In this document: one piece after another, positions 24,801 through 33,914 of the stretch
How the letters are laid out: each line of letters begins with the position of its first letter
Numbering within the stretch: the stretch's first letter is position 1
Assembly: GCA_015501585.1 (NCBI GenBank)
Contig: JADNRY010000194.1
Location: forward strand, 55,956-119,955
Direction of reading: 5' to 3'
Length of the DNA: 64,000 nt
Origin: Rhodocollybia butyracea
Taxonomy: Eukaryota > Basidiomycota > Agaricomycetes > Agaricales > Omphalotaceae
Notes under the pieces: model-generated
Database searches by the model: none
What the model saw: the letters and a program-made list of their open reading frames with translations, nothing else
Told to the model about the DNA's origin: nothing
Translations under genes and position numbers: made by a program

Positions 24801-25331
24801 GAAGTGTCCAAACTCCATCTATCAAGACCATCTTCAAGACCATCCTCCGATCTTGCATCCCATATGACAAAAGCGAAACTGAGCAATATTATTGAAAATC
24901 CTGGCCTAAGAGTGAACTAAAACACACCCTGTCCACATTTTAACTCTGGCAATTATATCCTTCATCATTTCAGGCCTTTCGCATGTGATAGTCACAACTG
25001 GGGACGCGAAAAGTTTCGAAAGACTTTGAAGAGCACCCTCTCTCCCAACAAAGTCCTTGCTAGGCGGAGGGCAGCGAAGAACGTTGTTGATATTTGATCC
25101 CGGGTGGATGAAGGAGGGCACGTTATATGTTATCCAGTTGTTGTTGATGACCTGATTCATATTTCCTCCGACAGTTGTGAAATTTGACCCTTGGATGCTA
25201 AAATTTGAGGCGCCCGCTAGTACGGACCCTAAAGGAGGCTGAGCATTGGAGATAGCTTCTTTGGGGAGTCAGAATTCAGCGTGGGGTTCGGGAATCAGTG
25301 TCGTACATTGATCAATTGTTCTGCCGGCCAT
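21808..25331 (-). CDS. NLR-like STAND protein: degenerate NB-ARC, intact NB-ARC, 12 TPRs
   Basis: Exons 25307-25331, 24928-25255, 24498-24878 and 24443 down to 21857 join in phase (introns 51, 49 and 54 bp) to 1106 residues. The N-terminus (MAGRTIDQSISNAQ) leads to ASNFSIQGSNFTTVGG and an Asn-rich stretch, then SKDFVGRE. A first NB-ARC-like segment follows: its Walker A position reads VTITCERPEMMKD (no GKT), yet TILVLENADSSLDLEFYIP resembles a Walker B region. A second, complete NB-ARC has VARGGTGKTQVARKF (P-loop), NWLLIFDNAN (Walker B), GSILITSRDKNV and LGYQALAISTA. Twelve kinesin-light-chain-type TPRs of 42 residues (LGEQHPDTL-SNLA-TYSHMGRY-EAE-LGKEV) follow from about residue 600. The last TPR is cut by seven extra bases (GGGGCAG, 21865-21871); without them the frame runs on to TAG at 21808. 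NLRs of this type act in fungal non-self recognition as ATP-driven oligomerisation switches; no C-terminal or classic N-terminal effector domain is visible. Confidence 0.87.
21872..23380 (-). repeat. Tandem 126 bp TPR-coding repeats (12 units)
   Basis: Twelve units of 42 codons, each beginning at the V/A-L-G-E-x-H-P-x-T-L core. The phrase for TTGCTCTCCAAG-type sequence (minus: GAGCAACATCC) recurs every 126 bp. The units differ mainly in a few residues of helix A. Such in-frame arrays expand and contract by unequal crossing over. Confidence 0.85.
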
Positions 25332-26449
25332 GAGATTCAGGTGTAGCGTTCTCCATTGACCTGGACGTTCCAGTGGTGATGGCAGTTCGAGAGTCAAATT
25401 TTTCATTTCACGTGTTATTACCCACGTTTGTCAAGACGTGGGTCACGATTTTGCTAGCTGTCAGTGATTGCGAATGGTTCACGTTACCTAGTACCCTTAC
25501 TCTTGCTGTGCGTAAAGCATTCCTTGGTGGCTTGACTATTCTCTTTGAAAAAGTAGCTCAGTCTTGTGCCAGCCCACAAATTTCAATGCCTAGAGGAGGG
25601 GATGATTTTGTCGGTTTGTTTACCTGAAGGTGCTCAGACGTTATCTAATATTGCGACAGAAGTTGTTGACGTGACAACACTTTTGAAGACACAAAAGAAA
25701 AACAACAAAAACAAAAACACTAGTGAATCGTGGAATCATGGTGTTTCGTACATGAGCAGAAAGCCAGAGAGTTCAATCCCTTGGAAATGAAGAGGGATGA
25801 ATCAACACGATAAAAGTGCAGATAATATTCTCCCAAGGAGAACCAGAATTAAACGCAGGATTCGCCACGCTCTCCAAATCCAATGTCCAATAGTGATCGT
25901 CTATGCAAACCCCACGATATACGGTGATATAGAAATTAGTCGGTTAACATAACATATTAAGTGTACCAGAGATAGGAGCCTAGAAATATGAGCTAAGAAT
26001 AGGAGAATATCAAGCTAGGACAGTAAGATGATGCATAAAGAAAGTGAAAGGACGAAAGAATGCAAGCAAAGAGAACGTCAGAATGTGATGTAGTAGCAGT
26101 ACTTGTCCTTGGAGAGCGAAGTGGAAAGAAGGAACATAAAGTCCGGTGCGCGCAAGAAAGAGAGAGGAACAAAGAAAGAGTGAGAGATAAAACTCGAGAG
26201 CATCCATCCGACGTACAACATACACACAAGCCAGCCTTGCGGGTTATAGCCAGATGCACGACGACAGTCAATAGCGCAAACTATGACGAGGTCGTGCTCG
26301 ACTGGGAGCAATCCGGTATTTCAATGATTTTGAGAGTTCGACTATGAGGAGCGTAAGTTGAGTTATCGTCAAGGTAAATGTAAACGTAAAAGCAGATGAT
26401 AAAAGAGGAGTGAAATAGGAGCGAGAAAGCAAAGGGACAGGAACAAAAC
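25332..26449. other. Intergenic; left part of a segmental duplication
   Basis: No gene supported. From about 25575 onward the sequence is a diverged copy of 34870-35766 (shared phrases include CTGAAG-GCTCAGACGTT, the GTCCTTGGAGAGCGAA block, and GACGAGGTCGT-CTCGACTGGGAGCAA). It is the 3' flank of GH17 copy A, as 34870-35766 is of copy B. Confidence 0.6.
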
Positions 26450-27426
26450 TCACTCCGAGTTGAACAAACCCCACCATGCCTATAAACGAAAAAATCGAAG
26501 GAAATCAGTATAACGGAAAAATGGTAGTCGAGATTTTGCTCTCACCTCCACGCCGCCATATACTAACCACATCTTTCCAAGTTTCATCAAAGTATTCAAA
26601 GAAAAAGTACTCTGTTCCGTTAGCGTTTGCTTGGCAGACAAACGTATCGAGGAATTTCTTTGTTGAAGTGGTCAGAAGAACGTCATTGGAGATTAAACGA
26701 CATCAGAAAAGATAGAATGGCACAAGCGATATGAGCCTCTCAGGAAAGGCAAAACGGAAAAGCGGTAGAAATAGACAATGAAAAAACGTAGATAGATATT
26801 CACCGGAGATTAGCAGATGATGCAGTTGACGGCCCATTCGATGCATTTCCAGCATCTGATGATTTCTGAGAAGACAGAATCTGAATAAACGCGTATGTAT
26901 CATAATCAAAAGATGGGACGTACAGTAGGCTGGCAACCTAAAAAAAACATGTATAATTATGACGTGAGAACTTGTATATATCATAGCGCGATAGAACGAC
27001 AAAAAAGGGCGGCCACCGAGGATCGGTGACGCCACAGGAAAGATGAAAACATCATGAATAGCAAACCCATTTCCGCAATAGACATTGAAGGTTTATTGGG
27101 CAACTTTTGCGTCAGGGCAACATTAGTGTTTTGTGTGTCCAACCCGCGGCTTGGTCGATCCTGGCGTTGGCGAACCACGGGTGAACATTGGCCATCTAAC
27201 CATTGGATGCATCAGACAAAGCGCACAAAGTACCGAGAGAAGAAAAACGCACCCCATAATCCACATCCTGGAACACGAGATTATTGAAATACGCCCCCGC
27301 ATCCGCGTTTCCGATTTTCAGAGACCCCAGATTTATATCAGAGAGCATCGACTTTGTGTCGTTGATGAATGCCGTCAAGATTGCTGCACCGGTGTTTCCA
27401 ATAGCGCTATTGGGGCTTGCTCCGCC

Positions 27427-27434
27427 ATTGTCGC
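27427..27434. repeat. Target-site duplication of the 634 bp insertion (left copy)
   Basis: ATTGTCGC occurs here and again at 28069-28076. The uninterrupted copy B has one diverged copy (GTTATCAC) at the same place in the gene, which proves the insertion and its edges. Confidence 0.85.
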
Positions 27435-27570
27435 ATTATCCAACACGCTTTTAATAATTATTAACTTGTTATAACAAGTCTAGAGATTTTACAATTATTT
27501 CTTGCTATTATCAAGTGTACATAATGACAGGTGCCACATAATTAAATGCCCATCAGGGATTCTCATGTGT

Positions 27571-27660
27571 GTATGGCAGAGTGGTTTTGCTGCTGTCAAC
27601 AGGTGTCAACGGGGGATCACGAAGGTGTGATTAGCGGGTTGGTAGTTCAATCCTTACTGG
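27571..27660 (+). other. tRNA-like sequence with A-box and B-box inside the MITE
   Basis: TGGCAGAGTGGTT near 27577 resembles a pol III A-box of tRNA-Leu/Ser type, and GTAGTTCAATCC near 27647 resembles a B-box, about 65 bp apart. A full cloverleaf with a paired acceptor stem is not formed, so I do not call a tRNA gene. Confidence 0.4.
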
Positions 27661-27682
27661 TAACATTTTGTTATTCTTTTTA

Positions 27683-27835
27683 TTAGGTTAGGTTAGGTTA
27701 GGGTTAGGGGTTTGCGCCGCCGCAGGCGGCCCGCGCGCAGCGCGAAAGTTAGCAGTTAGGGTTAGGGCTAGGGTTAGGGGTTAGGTGCCGCCGCAGGCGG
27801 CTCCGCGAAAGTTAGAGGTTAGGGTTGGGGATATT
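27683..27835 (+). repeat. Telomere-like TTAGG/TTAGGG repeats inside the MITE
   Basis: Four TTAGG units run into TTAGGGTTAGGGG at 27683-27711. After a GC-rich spacer, GTTAGGGTTAGGGCTAGG and further TTAGG units follow to about 27835. TTAGGG is the usual telomere unit of basidiomycetes. Confidence 0.7.
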
Positions 27836-28835
27836 TTGATAGCGTAAACGAGGCTTTAGCGTGCCTGCCGACGACTTCCCAGCTTGGGGGACCCCCCCCC
27901 CGAAGGGGAGGGGAGGGAAGCGGAGGCAGGCCCGAAGTTTATGCACCTGCGGGATTAATGATTACAATATGATAATTATAAACCTGTCTTGTTATAACAA
28001 TAAAAAATCATACAAGCTAATACTTACTAATAGCAAGTAGATAATTATTATATCTGTGTCCTGAGCTCATTGTCGCTCAGGTAGCTGTTACAACGTTAGT
28101 TCGAAGCGCCGGCTGCAGTGAGATATAGAAGGCGCGTACTCGAGCATGAACTCGTTTCCAACAGTGACGCCACCGACGTGGTCTGTGCCAAAGGTTGTCA
28201 ACGCGTTTTGAAAAGCTGTTTTCTGATGATTGTCAGCAGTGCCGTTGTCGTTTGATAAGGGGTGGTTGGCGATGTAGACGGTCATGTTGACTTTGGTTCG
28301 TTGGATGGCGTCAAGCTGGGAAATTAATGATGATAATCAGTGCCGGAATGGAAAACGTCGAGTTTACACTTACGACGAGAGCAGTGGCGTTGCAGTCGGC
28401 ACCGTAGAGACAAATCTGCTAAGATGAATGAAATCAGTGACAGGTTGCCTCACTCGTCAAGAGACAACATACTGTCGTTAATTGGGACAGAAGCTGGATA
28501 TCTGTGATGATGTCGGCTGGCCGTGAAAACGGAGTCAGGGGGCAATGAACATTGAGCAACCGGTGAACCTACGTACATAGTTTGGCTCCACAAGTCGGAT
28601 ACAGTGTCGACTCAGGGGTATACGCAATGCCCCAAAACGACTGTTTGAGCTTGGGATCTTTGGTAAACTGACAAGGATCCCCGGAAACAGAATCGCCGCC
28701 GCTGCTACTGTTGGAAGATGAAGGCGCGCTTTTCGCATTCCGTGTAGGGACAACGCCGACAACAGTTCCAACTAGCGCAACGAATGAATAAAGCTGCTAA
28801 GCCTACTAAGATCAGCGGGGGAAATCAAATGGTCA

Positions 28836-29966
28836 TCCGCACCCGCTTTTCACGGATCGCCGATAATTTTTATCTTAACATGTTTTTGGTTAGACTTTCC
28901 TAAAGCATTTCGTAGCGCCTGAAGCTCGTTTAATCTCCCTGCTTCCTAGACACTGTAGTCGTTTCATGTACTGCTCAGTTCTTACATTAAAAACACTCTT
29001 CATATAATGTTCATAGAACCTGTTTGCGCTCCAAATGGCCCAACCAAACAATGCTGAAGTCTCAGATTTGATTTACCATCTTGTTCCTCTTCAAACTGAA
29101 GACACCAAGGAGCTAGTCTCTTATAAACAGACATATCCACGACCTTACGATGTGGATAGACCGAGGAGCTCATCGCTGGACTATTACCAGTTAGTGTATC
29201 ACCCAAAAAAATTGTACGTTCCCTTCATTTATGACCAGTGCTATTCTCACTTCTTCTACTTAGCTTCATTGAGCTCAACTACGGATCTCTCTTCCTTGCC
29301 CTCCATAGGAAAGCCACTCCCAGTTCTATTTCAACCTCAGCCTCAAACTCCCACGCAAACTCAGCGGCGTCAAACCCACCCACCCAGCAAGAGCAAACCA
29401 CATTACCAATCCCCAGATAATACTAATCGATGCCCGTCATCTCGCCCACGGTTTTGCTTTATTTAATGGCCCCTCGTCGTCATTGCACCCATAAGCCGCA
29501 CTTATCATAAGGGTTTCTCTCCCCTTCCTTCTAACCACCTTGCCCACAAACACCATGCTACTTCATCTGGATCCCTGGCTCTTATCCATACGTACCGCTT
29601 TTCTGCATCGACATCCTAACCGGCATACAGCTCGAAGTGGAGTGGCTCGCTCGCTTTTGTAAATCTAATCTAAAAAACATGTGACTTCAATAGATAACAA
29701 GATACCGTTTCTGATTCAAGTGTCTCCGAAATGCGGGCGTCTAGTGGCAGGAATAGCCGACTACAGTACTCTGCCGTCGTCGAAGATATCTTCCGAGTTA
29801 GCAGTACACCGCGTCTCCCCATCACAGTATGAGAGTTCCAGGTGTTAAACTACTGACAATATTTTTTTATATTTGAGTTGGGTTCAAGAAGTATATACAT
29901 TGGACAATAATAACTTGTACATTACAATGTCTAGTCTAGTGAGACCAGAATAACAAAGGATACTGT
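28836..29966. other. Intergenic with a displaced exon relic
   Basis: 29727-29800 matches exon 2 of the GH17 gene (compare 37646-37720: TCCGAAATGCGGGCGTCT). It is directly followed (29803-29845) by a stretch matching 35112-35150 (AGCAGTACACCG-GTC-CACAGTATGAGAGTTC), the 3' flank of copy B. An open frame at 29035-29466 on plus (MAQPNNAEVSDLIYHLVPLQ) has a Pro/Gln-rich tail; it could be part of a small gene but matches nothing I know. Confidence 0.5.
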
Positions 29967-32900
29967 TCACACTGATCCTGTGTAACATTTGGCCCAATCA
30001 GTTCCATGAACAAAATTACTGAGATTAAGACAAGCTTGCCCCTCTCTTGAGATCATAACCTGCATGCGTGACCATGTCAATGGTACACGGTACTCCGGAG
30101 GTACCCAGAGAAGAAGAGATAAGTCGGAACCACAAATCCACCCGTCCGGGTTGAGGTGCAGCTCCTGAAAGGGCTTGTATGAAGTCTCAAAAAAGTGATT
30201 GGTGTGCTGGGAGCAGAATGAAATCTTAGAGGAGTTATTCTTGGAAGATGCATCTGTTTGTATTGATGTGATCTCCTGGTCAGCTGTAGAGAGCACTGCT
30301 GCCTGCACATCATATATCTGGCTTCCCAGAGGCTCAGCTACAGTTTCTGCACTCCAAACCCTCACTGTACCATCGTCAGCTGCAGAGACTATCCTCTTGC
30401 CATCTGCCGAGAAAGCAACAGAGGTCACTTCATCTGTGTGTCCTTGCAAAGGAGGTCCTATTGGGGCTCCGGTTACTGCATCCCAGATACACACCAACCT
30501 GTCAGAACCAGATACAATCCTTGTCCCATCTTCTGAGAATGCAACAGCTCGGGAATAATTAATGGGGCCTTGATGAGGCTCCCCAATCACACCTCCGGTC
30601 TCTATGTCCCACATCCTGACTGAGTTGTCATGAGACTCAGAAATAATCCTCTTTCCATCTGATGAGAACATGACCGACTTTACTCCTGATGTGTGTCCAT
30701 GCAAAAATACTCTGGTGGATTCTCCAGTCTCTGCATTCCAAATCTGAACTGACTTGTCATCAGAGCCAGATACAATCCAATTTCCATCTGGAGAGAAGGC
30801 AGCTGACCAAACTGTCCCTGTATGTCCCTGTAGAGGTTTTGTGATAGCTGCTCCACTTTCTGAATCCCAGACTTGTAGCCTGTCACCGGAACCGGAAACA
30901 ATCTTCTTTCCATCTGGTGAGAAGGCAAACTGTCAGGATATTCCCTGTATGTTCTTGTTGAGGATTTCTTATGGTAGTCCCAGTCTCTGCATCCCAGATC
31001 CGTACTGTCCAATCGGCAGACCCAGACACAATTCTCTTTCCATCTGGAGAAAACGCAACTGACCAGACCGTTTGTGTGTGTCCTTGCAGGGGACGCCCAA
31101 TAGCATCACCAGTGTCTACATCCCATATCCGTACTACCCTGTCAGTTGAACCAGACAGAAGCCTCTGTGCATCTGAGGAGAAACTTGTTGCAAATGTACT
31201 AATTCCATTCAAATTATTTGTGACAGTTGCTCCAGTCTCTGCGTTCCATATCCGCACCGAGTTATCACCAGAACAAGATATAATTTTATTTCCATCTTCA
31301 GAGAACGCTACCGATACAACATCCCATTCATGTCTTTGCAGCGGACTTTGTATAGCGGCTCCAGTTGCAGCATCCCAGACCCAGACAGACCAGTCAGCAG
31401 AGCCAGATGCAATTTGTTTCCCATCTGGAGAGAAGGCAACTGACCAGACTGTGTCTGTGTGTCCTTGCAGGGCCATTCCAATAGCATCCCCAGTCTCTGC
31501 GTCCCATATCCGTACTGAACTGTCAGTTGCACCTGAAGCAATCTTTTGTCCATCAGGTGAGAAAGTAACTGACATAACAGTCCCGGTATGTCCTTTCAGA
31601 CAATGGATTGGATTCCCAGTCTTTACATTCCAGATCCGCACTGAGCAGTCTTCAGAGCCAGACACAATTTTCGTTCCATCTGGGGAGAAGCCGACTGATC
31701 GCACCCAGCTTCTATGTCCCTGAAGAGGCTCATCAACAACAGCCCCTGTCTCTGCATCCCAGATTACCAACGAACTGTCAGCAGAACCAGAGACAATTCT
31801 CCTTCCATCAGAGGAGAAGGCAACGGAACAGACTACTGCTTTATGCTCCTTCAATACAGCCTGTTGAGAAGGCCACTCTGCTTTGTGACCATGGCAGAGA
31901 ACTGGCAATTTCCTAAAATTTGAAGTATATATTTTCTGAAGAATTGAATCTCTAGGCGTAAAGGGGAGTCCAGACAGATATAGCTGGGGAGTGCATTCTG
32001 TTATGGCTTTCCCAAATACTCGCACAAAGCGATGCACATCTGTTGTAATTCTGTGGATCTCCAGTATAGTTTCAGTTGAAGTCTGTTTAATTACAGAATT
32101 AAATTTAGTGCTCCACAAAAAGATGGCTGCTAGCACACGTACCTTTGCATCATTGAGCCAATCTCTTATGCTTAACATGCTCATTGAGCCAAGGTGTACC
32201 TTATTCAAAATACTCAATACCTCCAGGTAGAATAAGCAAGATTTGTGCAAGAAGATCTGCAATAGCTTCAACTGAGTTCTTCTTGGTGAGAGTTTGACCA
32301 AATGAGAGTCCCAGAAACAGCATGCATAGACAAGAACTGGGGGTATGTTTGCTAGCTTGTCAGGCATGCCCTTGACTTGCGAGTTGGGAATATGGGAACT
32401 TTCTAAATCACACATATTGAAATGAAGTTCGCTTATCATTAATTGGAGTGTGCCAGCTGATAGTATTTCATGTCCATGTTTAATTTGAATTGCAAAGCTT
32501 CCACTGCGATCCGGATCAAGGAGAAAATCACGGATTGATGTGTGCACTGGCCGAACAGCGGTGTTCATATTCTCCAGACCAGTCAAGAGAGATCCCAGAA
32601 ACGGAATTACTGCATCCATGTCAAAATCTTCACCAGTCTCATGAAAAAATGCCATTCTCAAACTCATCCATGATGCTTGAGAGAGTGGTTCATATGCTGA
32701 TAATATTTGTGCCATCACCTTTCTGTATTCATCCATGACCTCATCATCAGTTTCATCAAAAACCTCCTCAAGAATAGATTTGTATAGTTTATCCAGCGGC
32801 AATAGATCCTTTGATCCGCTTGGTGCTTGTGCCATGAAACGTATAAATCGCTTGGAGACACTCAACCCTCCTTTCCCCTTTCCTCGCAGGGCTTCACAGA

Positions 32901-33914
32901 CTGTGTTTGCCCACTGAAAAAATCCTTCAGCCTTTTCTCCCAAAGTCTTGCACTGGACCTCATCCAGAACATCCCGCCCTCCTTTTGATTTCATCATGCG
33001 ATGAACCACATATTTTGCAATGTCGGATCTAGTATCTGCAAGGCTACTCATGTATCTAACCTTGATAGATGTACCTTCACTCAAATATGCTAGCACATCC
33101 CTCTCCATCCGTGAAGTCACAAGAAGACGAAAATTGCTTGGAAGCTCATCCCCTCTTTCAATCAACACAGAGAGCAGCTTTTCCCTGGGCCCATTTTCCT
33201 CTTGTGCTGCACACTCATCCAGTGCATCTATAACAATCACTACTCTTGTAAATGGATTTCCAGAATTTCTGGCTGGGTCAACAATAAGACTCTTCCATTG
33301 TTCTGTAATGCTCATAGTATTCAAAATATGGGGATCCCTGTCCAGATTTTTGAGTAATGCATCTCCAAACCGGGGCACACTTACCCCAAGCTCATATGCA
33401 ATTGTCTGCAATGCTTTGCTTGGGGTCCGCACAATGGCATATGCACGATCAAAGGAAAAAAATGCACCCAGATACTGCATGTCCCTGGATCTCTCTCCAA
33501 TAGTATGACTTATGGCAGATTTTCCTGTTCCAGCTTCTCCACAAAGGAAGAACGTTCTGCAGACATCATTGCCTGTGCTGTTAATCCAATCGGATATCTC
33601 TGCAATTACCCCAACTCTGGTGTTCATCAAACACGTCTTATCTGTGTTGAGGTGTGCCCCTTGAACAGGCTTTAGTTCTTGCTGAAGCCTCTGTCTACAA
33701 ACCTCTGAAACACTAAAGTTAGTCCGAACTTCAAGTATGAATTCCGATGAATTTAACGCACGAAAGCTCTCATTGATTGTAGCATTCTGAATGTGGGTGA
33801 ACTGCGGCTGGTGGAGCACAAAATTTGAAGCATAGGCGAACGCACTGCAGTTTGTTCAGTATTGCAAAAATCAGCGCACATATACAATTATTCTCACCCA
33901 GACTGTTCTTGCAT
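29967..33914 (-). CDS. NACHT-WD40 STAND protein (NLR-like), one-base frame break
   Basis: Exon 1 (33898-33914, MQEQSG) joins across a 53 bp intron to 33844. The protein opens with ASNFVLHQPQFTHIQNATIN, then a NACHT ATPase: P-loop CGEAGTGKSAISH (about residue 108), Walker B VVIVIDALDEC, and LLVTSRMERDV. A helical linker (LHFNMCDLESSHI, YACCFWDSHL, VHRFVRVFGKAI) leads to 12-13 WD40 repeats, and the C-terminal cap reads DGWICGSDLSLLLWVPPEYR then FVHGTDWAKCY. The frame breaks in WD repeat 8, in a three-base A run (30927-30929): removing one base gives an open frame of exactly 1297 codons to TGA at 29967. The downstream 300 codons are fully conserved, so the break is recent or a sequence error. 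Proteins of this type (HET-D/E, NWD) recognise non-self through the WD40 face and trigger cell death via an N-terminal domain; here no classic effector domain is seen. Confidence 0.88.
30160..31880 (-). repeat. WD40-coding repeats (12-13 units)
   Basis: Units of about 129 bp, each encoding L-x-GH-x5[20 protein letters not shown][ST]-V-x-[IV]-WD-x-x-TG. Repeat 6 lacks the GH dipeptide and repeat 11 is atypical. Identity between units is moderate, lower than in the second NACHT-WD40 gene. Confidence 0.8.

Larger units (their letters stand above)
27435..28068. mobile_element. Non-autonomous MITE-like DNA element, 8 bp TSD (hAT-like)
   Basis: A 634 bp insertion with 8 bp target-site duplications, as in the hAT superfamily. 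It has no coding capacity. The ends are imperfect inverted repeats: AACAC-N5-TAATAATTAT-N2-ACTTG on the left corresponds to GACAC-N5-TAATAATTAT-N2-ACTTG read inward from the right, with the outermost bases unmatched. A perfect 14 bp palindrome CTTGTTATAACAAG (27465-27478) sits inside the left end, and the related CTTGTTATAACAA lies near 27990 inside the right end, a plausible transposase-binding pair. The interior carries a tRNA-like stretch and telomere-like repeats (listed separately) and GC-rich inverted segments (GCCGCCGCAGGCGGC, twice). The superfamily call rests on TSD length only. Confidence 0.7.
26450..28835 (-). pseudogene. GH17 beta-1,3-glucanase, copy A (disrupted)
   Basis: This is a diverged duplicate of the intact gene at 35767-37887. 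The 3' end still reads WWGLFNSE then TGA (26450-26452), and the membrane anchor GLAAFFLVALVGTVVGVVLTRN is not complete here because exons 1-2 are missing. Three lesions are visible against copy B: a 13 bp deletion at about 27129/27130 (CTGGAAAAAGTCG is absent) that breaks exon 8, a 634 bp insertion at 27435-28068 at the exon 7 splice boundary, and the loss of the first two exons after about 28835. A relic of exon 2 survives at 29727-29800. The acid/base motif VTVGNEFML and the nucleophile segment SMSIAE can still be read. It cannot give a normal product. Confidence 0.85.

Noticed and set aside
27571..27660. A functional tRNA-Leu/Ser gene on plus
   Set aside because: A-box and B-box-like words are present, but no complete cloverleaf forms and it lies inside a transposon.
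29035..29466. A 143-codon plus-strand frame as a confirmed gene
   Set aside because: The first 50 residues look protein-like, but the rest is Pro/Gln low complexity and no homologue or splice pattern supports it. Kept only as a note.
30199..31923. Plus-strand frames up to 250 codons across the WD40 region
   Set aside because: They are antisense shadows of the WD40 repeats on minus. The same holds for 50719-52350.
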